From positions 17,166,501 through 17,230,500 of the forward strand of contig NC_059399.1 of NCBI RefSeq assembly GCF_905220565.1: DNA of 64,000 nt, written 5' to 3'. A model generated the notes under the pieces. The model saw only the letters and a program-made list of their open reading frames with translations. It made no database searches and had not been told where the DNA came from. Position numbers and translations under genes: made by a program. Position 1 is the stretch's first letter; every line of letters starts with the position of its first letter. The DNA is from Melitaea cinxia. Lineage: Eukaryota > Arthropoda > Insecta > Lepidoptera > Nymphalidae. Shown here piece by piece: positions 54,390-64,000 of the stretch.

Positions 54390-54544
54390 TCTTATATACC
54401 TATTAAATTCTCGTGTCACAATGTTAGTTACAACACTCCTCTGAAACGGCTGGGTGCATATTGGGTAGACTTGGGAAGCGGCCAACATCTATTTTTCATA
54501 CCCCTAAGTCATATATAGGAAAATAACGTTTGGAGAGTCAGCTA
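54390..54544 (+). mobile_element. Second Helitron-like copy directly abutting the first
   Basis: Starts right after the CTAG of the previous copy (CTTATATACCTATTAAATTC) and ends GAGAGTCAGCTAATAG. It has an internal deletion. Head-to-tail arrays are known for Helitrons. Confidence 0.65.
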
Positions 54545-55154
54545 ATAGACTATAGAATAATATCGTCTTTACTGAATGTCAAACATAACGCACCCTTAAT
54601 AAAACAAAGATGTAACTCAAAAATCGCAATTTGTGGGAATTGGCGTTTGAAGTTTAGCACTTTTTCCGCATTGTGTTTGATTAAAAATTACCAATTATTT
54701 GTAATGCTTTTAATGACTTTTATTATTGATATCAGTAGTTTAAAGCACAGAGATTAATAGAATAATAGAAAAACAACTGTGTTAAAATCTATAATAGCTG
54801 TAAAATGGAGATGAAAAAAAAGTTCCGACTTAAATCTCTTTATGCCAAAAATTACTTAATATTTTAGGTAGTATTTCAATAAAATTCTCTTTAGTATTAA
54901 AACATAACAAAAAGTTTTAAAAATAAATCACAATGTTTCGTTTTATGATTATTTAATTGTAATTATGATGTTGTATGTACTAATGCATCATTTTTTTATA
55001 AAACGAAAACTGAAATTTATCACCTTTTTTTTTAAATTAAACAAATTTTTATTAACCATCCGATATTTATATATCTCTTTATGGCTACAAATATTGTTTT
55101 TTAAACAAAACAAAAACTATACACTATTATAAGAATTAGGTACAATTAGTCTCT

Positions 55155-55510
55155 AGTACTGTGTGGCTACGGGTACTGTGTGGCTACGGTACCAAAGAAT
55201 ATAGCCACTCCCTCTCTTCCCGTGGGTGTCGTAAGAGGCGACTAAGGGATAACACAGTTCCACTACCACCTTGGAACTTAAAAAGCCGCCCGGTGGCGGG
55301 ATAACCACCCAACTGCTGGCTTTGAAATACACAGGCCGAAGACGGCCAGCAGCGTCTTCGGTGCGACAAAGCCAGTACTGCGGTCACCAACCCGCCTGCC
55401 CAGCGTGGTGACTATGGGCAAAACACATGAGTTCACGCTATTTTTGGCGTAAACTTGTGGAGGCCTATGTCCAGCAGTGGACTGTATAGGCTGTAATGAT
55501 GATGATGAGT
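55155..55510 (+). mobile_element. RTE-tailed SINE-like repeat (family R), best copy
   Basis: GTGTGGCTACGGTACCAAAG to GGCCTATGTCCAGCAGTGGA then a short ATG-repeat tail (AATGATGATGATGAG). GTCGTAAGAGGCGACTAAGG and GCCGAAGACGGCCAGCAGCG are the family hallmarks. Confidence 0.72.
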
Positions 55511-55559
55511 CTCTAGTAAATATCTCCTAAAATCACAAATAATTACTAACCACAAATAA

Positions 55560-55736
55560 TCTAATATATAAAATTCTCGTGTCGCGGTGTTTGTAGTTAA
55601 ACTCCTCCGAAACGGCTAGACTGATTCACACGAAATTTTGTGTGCATATCGGGTAGGTCTGAGAATCGAACAACATCTATTTTTCATACCCCTAAGTTAT
55701 CATATATGGCAAAACAACGTTTGCGGGGTCAGCTAG
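55560..55736 (+). mobile_element. Helitron-like element, 177 bp
   Basis: TCTAATATATAAAATTCTCG to GGGTCAGCTAG followed by T; the shortest intact-ended copy of the type. Confidence 0.82.
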
Positions 55737-55887
55737 TAAATAGTATAAAAATCAGCAGTCTATTTTTTCTTATATTGTCTATATCTTGTTTTTGCTCATT
55801 GTTTGAATTATCATATGATACACATATATCACACTGACCTTTTTTTGGTTGGTGAAACCCTAAGTTAAATACCGTCGGAATCAATAT

Positions 55888-57110
55888 TTTCTGCACATTT
55901 GAATCGTCTCGCCATAAGACTCGACGAATTCCAACCACTAGAGCAGGTTGGGTTTCGAAATGACTACAACACTGTAGACCACATCCATACTGTTCGACAG
56001 ATTATTCAAAAGACAGAGACATAATCAGCCGCTGTGTATGGAATTTGTGGACTGCGAGAAAGCCTTCAACTGTGTCGAGAGGCTGTCCTGGACTCTCTGC
56101 AGAGATGTCATATCGACTGGCGATATATCGTGGTACTGAGATGTATGTACGACGCAACGACGATGACCGTTCATGTCCAGGACCAGAGAACAAGACCTAT
56201 TTCCCTGCGGCGTGGGGTAAGACAGCAAGATGTAATATCACCGAAACTGTTTACCACTGCGCTGGAGGATATCTTTAAGACCAATCAACAAGGCATCAAT
56301 GTCAACGGTGAATACATCTCACCTTCATTTCGCCGACGATATCGTCATCTTTGCGGACACGTTAGATGAGTTAGGCCAAATGCTAGCCGGTCTAAACGAG
56401 TCCTCCCGACGTGTCGTTCTCTGTATGAACTTGGACAAAACGAAAGTTATGTCTAACAACCAAGTCATACCGAGACAGGTATCGGTCGATGGTACCCTTC
56501 TCTAAGTTGTTCAGGATTATATTTACTTAGGCCATACTATCCAACTAGGCCGCAACAACTTTGAGAAGGAGGCCGATAGGAGGATTCGGTTGGGCTGGGC
56601 GGCATTTGGCAGGCTTCGTCGAGTCTTCACTTCGAAGATTCCGCAATGCTTGAAGACAAAAATCTTCGAGCAATACGTCCTGCCTGTGTTAACATTACCG
56701 AGCCGAGACATGGACACTGACGAAGGGACTGGTCCACAAATATAAAGTCCCTCAACGTGCAATGGAACTGGCCATGCTTGGGGTTTCCCTCAAAGATAGG
56801 ATTAGAAACGAGACTACCGCGAGAGAACGAAAGTAACCGATATAGCCCACAGAATTAGCAAGTTGAAGTAGCAGTGGGCTGGTCATCTGTGGCGCAGGAC
56901 CGGTGACTGTTGGAGCAGACGCGTCCTGGAGAAGAGATCGCGTCTTGGCAAACACAGTGTGTGACGTCCTCTGGCCCGTTGGACCGACGATCTACCTAAG
57001 ATTGCCGGTGTAAGCTGGATGAGGATTGCGGAAAACCGGGATGTCTAGCGCGAACTTGGGGAGGCCTATGTCCAGCAGTGCATTGCAATAGGCTGAACTA
57101 ACTGACAAAT
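55888..57110 (+). pseudogene. RTE-clade LINE, 5'-truncated and frameshifted
   Basis: Reverse-transcriptase blocks appear in order but in different frames: EQVGFR-type QVGFRNDYNTVDHIHTVRQ near 55945, RPISLRRGVRQQDVISPKLF near 56200, HLHFADDIVIFADTLDELGQ near 56318 (catalytic FADD) and QDYIYLGHTIQLGRNNFEKE near 56520. A TAA, a TGA and several indels break it, so no active protein is made. The 3' end reads AGGCCTATGTCCAGCAGTGC then AATAGGCTGA. Confidence 0.85.
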
Positions 57111-57239
57111 ATTTGGTTTATTATTGCAGTCAAGAGTCAGAAGAACTTTGATTTTCAAACATAAAATTTCTTCTGTTGACAGGCTTATTAAACAACGTAT
57201 TAAAATCTACAGTGCATCGTCGTCACTCAGGTCGACGTC

Positions 57240-57690
57240 ACTTAGATCTGTGTATTATACTGGAGAAATATTGTAACTGGCCACACTATTGTAACTTCGT
57301 CGCTCTCTCAGCTGAATTTGCTCATATTTTGCTCAGTATTTTGTGGTGAATTGGTGTAAGACGTCTTTTCTTCACAATCCGTTGTAAAGTTTTGTGGGGC
57401 AGGGTTTTGGGTAGGCATTGAACTATTGGAGCTTGAAAAACTGGATGAAGATGAGCTAGAAGAGCTTGACGATGATGAGCTAGATGAAACTAGATTAAGA
57501 TGATCTTGAAGACGAACTAGAGGACTGTAAGTGGCTAGTATTATTTAGGTGTCATTTTTCTCGTCAACTCATAAGTGACAGTAAAATATTGAGTCGGTGT
57601 CATCATTTTCGTCAGCTCTGCAGTTACATTTTTGGCCTCTGGAGATATATGTATTTTGTTGATTTTCCTCTTCAACCTGCATAACTTCTT
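57240..57690 (-). pseudogene. Unidentified decayed coding fragment with poly-Ser region
   Basis: On the minus strand an AG acceptor-like TATTTTAG precedes a short acidic frame (EVMQVEEENQQNTYIS with a following Cys-rich stretch), then a stop and frame changes. A run coding mostly Ser follows, and a TGA/TAA-free stretch reads PTQNPAPQNFTTDCEEKTSY before a stop. It resembles the end of a transposon or host regulatory protein, but no family is recognised. Confidence 0.3.
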
Positions 57691-57917
57691 TAGTCTAAAA
57701 TAACAATAATTCATAACACTGTAGTATATTTTAGGGATGAATAATAATCATAATTATTTAACGTCAAAATAGCAGCATTGTTGAATGACAATGATCTATT
57801 CAGTCGTTTTGTCATAAAAGAGTAACAATCATCCATCCATACGTCATCCTCATAAACTTTCACATTTATTACAGTAATCAGATGAAAAAAAATTATAACT
57901 TATTACACTATTATTAT

Positions 57918-58146
57918 ATTACTTAAAAAGCCGACCGGTGGCGGGATAACCATCCAACTGCTGGCTTTGAAATACACAGGCCGAAGACGGGCAGCAGCGT
58001 CTTCGGAGCGACAAAGCCAGTACTGCGGTCACCAACCCGCCTGCCCAGCGTGGTGACTATGGGCATAACACATAAGTTCACGCTATTTTTGGCGAAAGCT
58101 TATGGAGGCCTATGTCCAGCAGTGGACTGTATAGGTTGTAATGATA
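57918..58146 (+). mobile_element. RTE-tailed SINE-like repeat (family R), 5'-truncated
   Basis: Starts at AAAAAGCCGACCGGTGGCGG and ends GGCCTATGTCCAGCAGTGGA; nearly identical to the copy at 55155 over the shared part. Confidence 0.72.
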
Positions 58147-58149
58147 CAC

Positions 58150-58960
58150 TATTATGTTTATCTTATAACTTTTACGCTCGATACGCTGAAACTTAACAAA
58201 AATTGTGAGCTCTAAGACGACTCCGTTTTCAAAACCTATACAAATAAGCACAACAGTTACAAGTTATTCTTAACTTTTACACGAAAAGGGAATTAATGTT
58301 GAAAGTTTTTACTTATCTTTCGTCATTCTAAATAATAAAAAGAAGTAAACAAAAGTGACTTTTATAAATAGCCTTATTTATTACAATAAAGTGATACTTA
58401 ACCAATTACTCCGACAACTAAGGCATATATTTCAATATAAAACTGAAGTGTTAGGCGTTAACTTTGTAAAATTTGTCAATTTTGAAAACAAAACCGAAGT
58501 AAATCCAAATGTTACACATTATTATCAAATGCGTTTTCTGAGAGAATGAAGTATAACAAAAATCATCTTTTTATTTTAAATCCCTTTTAATCTAATATCG
58601 AATTATTTGATGTTACTCAAAACGGCAGCACTTTAATCTCCGCTCACTGCCGGTGCATCTCTGAATCACGCCACTTTATAAGAACTGACTTGTCAGTTCC
58701 AGTTCATAGAAAAGAGAGCAACAGTCGCGTATCTCTCTGTATCTTATAGTTAAAACGCCGGAGTCGAAGTCTACCTATTCTTTACGCGACGAAGACGGGT
58801 TTTCTTGTAAAATCTCCAAATCCACAAATATTGAGTTACATCTTTGTTTTATTAAAGGTGCGATAATAGCTAATACCTAATATTAAACTAATTAGGATTG
58901 AATTTCGACCATTGGGCGACCACTAGTTTCTATAATTTAGTGAAATGGCTAAACTAATAT
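58150..58960. other. Intergenic DNA with a small GC-richer patch
   Basis: 58625-58810 is GC-richer than its flanks and holds a GAACTGAC-TT-GTCAGTTC palindrome (58681-58698). It may be an old transposon end or a promoter; nothing else is supported. Confidence 0.35.
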
Positions 58961-59847
58961 ATATTTTCGGTCTGAGTATAAACATCCATATGGCTCTCCA
59001 CACGGTGCCTTGGAGAGCGACAGTCCAACAGTCTCGCTTGCTACCAAAATTGCCTGATGAATTGCACGAGAATCGTTACTCGGGGTAAGGGAATTACAGT
59101 GAAATAGCATAGTGAATTAGGCTTCAAATCTTATCCTTTATACAAGGTGTCTTATTTCCTGTTATTATCTATACTAACATTATACCCGTAAATGAAAAGG
59201 GTTGGTTTAAAAGCTGTAATCTTTGCATCCAATGGACCGATGGCACTTATTTTCGTGTCTGATAGTCCATTTATTTAGAAGTTCTATTTATCATGAACTT
59301 ATGTTGTATGTAATAAATATAAATTGGGCGTTTTTAAGCATCGAGTGTACAGGTAACTTTTTTCCCTAAAAGCCGGTAACGCACCCGCTACTCCTTTTAT
59401 GTTGCAGATGTCCATTGGCGACGGTAACCATTTAACATCATATGGTACAATCTCGTTTGACGCCCTTGTTATAAAAAGGTATACTTGCTCCAATAAATAT
59501 ACCCGCTGAAGTAGCATCATGGATTAATTATGTTGGCTCAAGTGTGTCTACTATCCAAATTAAAATTTATGTAAATATTAAAACCGATTCGATGATTTAG
59601 TTAGCGATGATACCAATCACCATAGCAAACACTATACCGTTTAAACCATTAAATAATTAAAGGTCAAGGCTATAAGACCGATAGGTAATTAATGAAATTA
59701 CCTCTATGCGGTTTTTCCAAATCTAATGTATTTAAGTAGGTATAAATGCTTTTGAATAATTCTCATAATAGTGTGTGGGGATTTTAATAAATGACAAGTC
59801 ATATTGAGGTAGGGCACAGCAAGAAAAATCATGCTTAAAATTTGGGG

Positions 59848-60100
59848 AAGTAATTGTACATTATGTGGCGACATCCATCGCGCGAAATACGAACGACTAC
59901 AAACTACGTAATGAGAGAAAACTGACGTATGCTACATCGCGCTATCAGAGTTTTCAAAAGTGAATAAGTATATATACAAGATCCCGACAACAACCGTCGG
60001 GGCGTTAGCCCGCCAGACACAACACCCGTCTGGTTGGAGGATCCTCCCTTTTCTTCACACTCCCAAACTGGTGACCCCGACGTGATTCTTCACACTACGT
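59848..60100 (+). mobile_element. BEL/Pao-like LTR remnant with primer-binding site
   Basis: TGTGGCGACATCCATCGCGC starts an LTR-like segment with a TATATATAC box near 59970 and two hairpins (CCCGAC/GTCGGG and CCAGAC/GTCTGG). It is followed by CAAACTGGTGACCCCGACGT. TGGTGACCCCGACGTG directly after the presumed LTR end looks like a tRNA primer-binding site. No internal coding region follows. Confidence 0.5.
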
Positions 60101-60224
60101 ATCACACCCATCACCAAAATTATAAAAGATAAGCTACGGTAACCGCTTACCATCAACGGACCATAACGTAAAAGCAACATTGACTGTAAATTCGAACTTT
60201 AGTGAAGCCGTACAGTACTCCGAC

Positions 60225-60565
60225 TAGAAAAAAGGTCAGGCTCAACCAGATCATGTGTCTGGACCGGATCAGGATAGAATGAGGCATGCCAGATCCGGCA
60301 AGCTCTATCAAGACCAGGTCTGGTCCAGACAAGGATAGCCTGATGTGAAATATAATCAAGTATGGTAAGGCATACTGGATCAGGACCCGGTCCGGTCCAG
60401 ATCAGGATAGCATGATGTAAAATATAATCAAGTATGGTAAGGCATACTGGATTAGGACCCGGTCACGTCCAGATCAGGATAGCCTGATGTAAAATATAAT
60501 CAAGTATGGTAAGGCATACTGGATCAGGACCCGGTCCAGTCCAGATCAGGATAGCCTGAAAGAAA
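60225..60565 (+). repeat. 72-bp tandem repeat block rich in GATCAGG/CCTGATC
   Basis: TATAATCAAGTATGGTAAGG recurs at 60351, 60423 and 60495, an exact 72-bp period. The preceding part has CTGGACCGGATCAGGATAG and similar degenerate units. A related block lies at 62680-62840. Confidence 0.85.
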
Positions 60566-61071
60566 TTACGCGAACTGAGCCTGAATCGCGCTATTAATGT
60601 TTTTAAGCGCACTTAGTATATATATGGTAAAACCGGGAGAGATGCCGCAGTGGGATAGATGCCTCATGTTCTAAAAACCTAACATCCCGAACTCACAAAT
60701 AAAAATTAATCGCATAAGTAGGAGTCGAAGACACCCCGTACCTCAGATATGCACAGATATTCGTGTGGCAAGGACGCGTTTGGATCGTGAGTGTAATTTT
60801 CTCCGTGGCAAAATTTACAAACACGTCAAAGTTTTAAAGGTTAGTATTTAAGGTTGTATAATTTTATAAATAGTAATAAATTCCGTTATATTTTTTATCA
60901 CGTCTATATACTGGGTCATTGAGTCTGCATATAGTTATAAATAGATGCTATTTTGTTTATAATTTATTTAAAAAATACGTGGGCATCTATCCCAATCACA
61001 AAGGATAGTTGCCCTGATTTTTTGAGGTATAGGTGCCCTTAGGGGCATCTATCCCTTCATTCACCATATAC

Positions 61072-61411
61072 TTTGCTTCAGCCGGTAATATCCCACTGTT
61101 GGGCATAGGCCTCTTTCCCCATGTAGGAGAAGGATCAGAGCTTAATCCACTACGCTGCTCCAATGCGGGTTGGCGGATATAATAACCTACTATGAGTAAC
61201 GATCGCTATCAGGTGTATACGGTAACAACCGGGACCGACGGCTTAACGTGCTCTCCGAGGCACGGTGGGGAGACCCACAAGGACTGCACAAACACCCAGA
61301 CCACGGCAAACACCTGTATGGCCAATACAAATGTTTGTCACGTGCGCTAACCCGCAACCGCCAGCACAACGGGTACATTCCATGGCTGTGACCACTGCGC
61401 CAACGCGGCGT
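61072..61411 (-). mobile_element. tRNA-derived SINE (family S) inside the pogo-like element
   Basis: Full-length minus copy flanked by TCATTCACCATATAC at 61057-61071 and 61411-61425, a 15-bp target duplication. The insertion is younger than the pogo-like element. Confidence 0.92.
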
Positions 61412-61524
61412 CATTCACCATATACAGTGTAAGTTTATATGTATAATTTTTTTTTGTGTCTGTTATATTTTTTATGTATTTAGGTATATTTATGTTTGGA
61501 TGTTTTACTGATTCTAGCAGAACT

Positions 61525-61620
61525 ATGCCACGAAAATATAAAAGAAAGGAAGAAATGCGAGCTAGAGTATGTTCTTGGACTATAGAAAACCTACAGTCAG
61601 CTTTCGATGAGAAAGTATGA
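61525..61620 (+). pseudogene. N-terminal remnant of a pogo-type transposase
   Basis: 31 codons, MPRKYKRKEEMRARVCSWTI then ENLQSAFDEKV and TGA. The MPRKYKRK start followed by W-T-x-E-x-L-x-x-A is the usual N-terminus of the psq/CENP-B-like helix-turn-helix in pogo/Tigger transposases. The catalytic domain is absent, so this element is non-autonomous. It could alternatively be exon 1 of a spliced frame, but no continuation was found. Confidence 0.6.
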
Positions 61621-62679
61621 TTGTGCAATGTGCATGTTGACACTTGATATGAATATTTTAGACCAACAATTAAGAATTTATACTTTTGTTGAATAAATGC
61701 TTGTAAAATTCAATTAAATTTATATATATATAGTAATCGTAGTTTTTATCTATTTATTATTGATTTTTTCTTCTTAATTTGTGCACACTTCTAAGCGCTG
61801 CTACTGTATCGTGCCCAGTACCCAAAGGTTATCTGGAAGAAATCGCTATTTAGCGATAAGATCGCCTTTGTACATCTTGTCAATAATATCTTTCTTTATA
61901 TGTGTCTGTATTTTGGTGTACATTAAGAATAAATAAATAAATAAATAATCTTTGTGATATTAAAATTATATTCTAATTATAACAATTAAAAGATATAAAA
62001 AAAACACAAAAAATTTTTCATTGCTATGGCCCATGTTTCTCGGAGACAATCGATGTTTTAGGAGTAGCCTAACCTAACATTTGGTTTTTGGTTTTTCGTT
62101 AACACGGTTTAAAGGGCATCTATCCTACTCACTATTTTCATGGTGAGGCAACTATCCATATAGGTAGGCATCTATCCTCAAAAAAAGGGGTTCACGAAAA
62201 GCTAATTTCTGCTTAATCTGCATTGGCTAGGTTAAAAAAAATAGTCATAATTCAACATAAAGGATTGAGCTAGCTACATTAATAAAAATTATTCGTATAA
62301 AAATCATATTTTTAAAATTAGGTGGCTATTTCAAAAAGTGAGGCATCTATCCCGGTTTTACCCTACAGTTATCAGGACAGTCTAGCAGGGAGTCCATTTC
62401 TACACAGTGGAGCAGTCGTAAGTAATAGGAAATAGTTAATTAGTAGTTAATTATTAGAAGTTAATAAATAAGATTTTATTGATAATAATGATTAATTAAT
62501 AAAATTAAATAAATAAAATTAATTAATATTTAAAGTAAAAACAAAAATTAATAATACATTGGAAAAAATGAACGGAAATAAATGTCATAATAATTATGTT
62601 AAGTAACATATTTATAATATCAATTCGCTTTTTTTGTTAAACAATTTTTTCAAGAATATACATTCGTATTTTTTAAAAG

Positions 62680-62840
62680 GACCAGCCCGATCCGGCTGAT
62701 CAGGATGAGATGAGATTTCCTGATCTGGACCCGATCAGGAAGTCTCATCTCATCTTGATCAGGTCCAGACAAATCATCTGCGTTACAAGCCTTATCTAGT
62801 CCTGATCAGGCATGCCTGGTCCGGTCTTTCTAAGGAAGAC
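62680..62840. repeat. GATCAGG-rich inverted block with a strong hairpin
   Basis: GATGAGATGAGA-T-TTCCTGATC and GATCAGGAA-G-TCTCATCTCATC pair over about 21 bp around a 7-base loop (62703-62757). The flanks repeat GATCAGG and CCGGTC motifs related to 60225-60565. Confidence 0.75.
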
Positions 62841-62844
62841 GAAA

Positions 62845-63837
62845 AAATTTCTACTCGGGTACATTTCGTATAAATATAAGGAAATTCACGTTTCATTAAT
62901 TTTCTTATACACTTATAATTAGCATATTTATCCTGAACGATGCTTTTAAAACAATACGTATATAAAATGGCCATAAACTGTTTACTAAATTAAAGATGTA
63001 AAACCGGTTCCGGCGCATCAAGAATTTGCAACTCCTGTCAATCAACTACATACAAAAATAAATTAACGAAAGCCAGAAGATCCTGGTTGCCATGTCTGTA
63101 TTATTAATACGCTAAGGTGCGTCCCTTTTCAGAAAAAAACTTCACAATTACTCTTACTACTAATAAATTAAATACCATTTTATAGATAATTGCTTGCTCT
63201 ACCGGCATCAACAACTAAAAAATTTATTTTCGCTTTTGTTTTTGTACATTAATTAATTATTAAAATTACTTAAATGACGGCTGTAATTTAGAAACAACGT
63301 CAACTGATTGACGATCGTTAGTTTTTTTTTACTTATTTAGTACGAATTATTCGCACGGGTATTGCTAGTTATAATGAATTATAGTGTCGCATTTTTTTAT
63401 GTAGAGTGAAATAAAAACTCCATGAGAGCAATTCTTCTAAATGTAGAAAGTGTTTTGAGATCGTTTAAGCTTAGATGATAATTTTTTTAAAATTTTGATA
63501 TCAGAATGTGAAGTTAGTTTTACTTTTTATTTGATGTATATTTCATTATTTTATGTCAACAGATTATGCTTACACCCTGGACAGTAGGAAATATTAGTTA
63601 ATATCCTACTTTTTCTTTTCATTTAAGTAGAACTCTTCGTGTGTGACTGATTTTACACTTTTATTCATAATGTTACATTTGGGGCATGTGTTATTGTATA
63701 ATTATTTTTGTTCATAATTGTCATACTTCTAAATTATTTCAATTATTGATGTAAAGGGTCTTTATTGACTAAAGTGTGTCCCAATATGCTAGATTTAATA
63801 AATTATCAATATATGTCAAACAGAATTTTGAACAAAC
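62845..63837 (+). other. AT-rich region upstream of the final gene
   Basis: Contains a Helitron end TTCGCACGGGTATTGCTAG (about 63350-63370). The promoter of the following gene should lie within the last few hundred bases, but no clear TATA or initiator was found. Confidence 0.4.
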
Positions 63838-63948
63838 ATGGGCAGTAACCACTCGACACGAGCGACTCACTTCCACCGCCAAGAAGCAAAGAAACCCTCT
63901 GAGGAAATACTATCAGACGAGCCTCACATCAATATTTCTAATAAAATG
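63838..63948 (+). CDS. First exon of a gene with an N-myristoylation-like start (partial)
   Basis: The start has a good context (CAAACATGG) and reads MGSNHSTRATHFHRQEAKKP then SEEILSDEPHINISNKM. It is GC-richer than its flanks and ends at a donor ATG|GTAAAAC (63949), beyond which the DNA turns AT-rich. Gly2 followed by Ser at position 6 fits the N-myristoyltransferase signal. The pattern (MG-x3-S-T-R then a short linker and INIS) faintly recalls the start of MICOS subunit MIC19/CHCHD3, but too little is visible to name it. The frame also stays open to the window end, so a longer exon cannot be excluded. Confidence 0.5.
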
Positions 63949-64000
63949 GTAAAACACTTAATTTATTACAATGTAAAATTACGTTTTAAGGTTGAAGCTT

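Larger units (their letters stand above)
60625..62363 (+). mobile_element. pogo-like DNA transposon with TA target duplication
   Basis: Ends TGGTAAAACCGGGAGAGATG and, inverted, GGCATCTATCCCGGTTTTACC; TA flanks both sides (60623-60624, 62364-62365). GGCATCTATCCC or its reverse recurs near both ends (60649, 60983, 61043, 62115, 62160, 62343). A short frame at 61525 has a pogo-type N-terminus. A SINE has inserted inside. Confidence 0.75.

Overview
This window is nuclear DNA from an insect, almost certainly a moth or butterfly. The evidence is AT-rich non-coding DNA, small exons separated by long introns, an RR-type insect cuticle protein gene, and a very dense load of lepidopteran-style mobile elements: tRNA-derived SINEs, Helitrons ending in CTAG, RTE and CR1/jockey-like LINEs, Ty3/gypsy and BEL-like LTR elements, and pogo-like and MITE DNA transposons. 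No bacterial features and no CRISPR array were seen. Layout: (1) 1-3521 is a non-LTR retrotransposon with an apparently intact 1001-codon endonuclease/reverse transcriptase frame and a poly(A) tail. (2) 3980-6139 (+) is a two-exon gene for a 231-residue secreted, Gln-rich protein of unknown function. (3) 7159-42300 (-) is one cuticular protein gene. I reassembled it from seven exons with GT-AG introns and consistent phases (278 residues). The first intron (about 22 kb) splits the signal peptide, and the TATA promoter lies at 42291-42300. Its introns are packed with transposons. Intron 3 holds a complete, very young Ty3/gypsy element (10658-17742, minus strand) with equal-length, apparently identical 414-bp LTRs and a TATG target duplication. 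(4) 42310-63837 is intergenic DNA made largely of repeats, including two decayed RTE-type LINEs, a BEL-like LTR remnant and a 1.74-kb pogo-like element that itself carries a SINE with a 15-bp duplication. (5) 63838-64000 is the first exon of a plus-strand gene whose protein starts Met-Gly, a possible N-myristoylation signal. The secreted-protein gene and the cuticle gene converge tail to tail about 1 kb apart. The rest of the window is mostly selfish DNA living in and around them. The most unusual signals are two sets of stem-loops in the gypsy element: an array downstream of pol whose stems covary around a conserved 12-nt loop, and a smaller set in the leader. Also notable are an inverted SINE pair bracketing cuticle exon 5, 282-bp repeat expansions inside Helitron-like elements, a shared 3' tail linking SINE and LINE families, and a tRNA-like segment carried inside a Helitron. 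All functional statements rest on motif recognition by eye; no database search was run.
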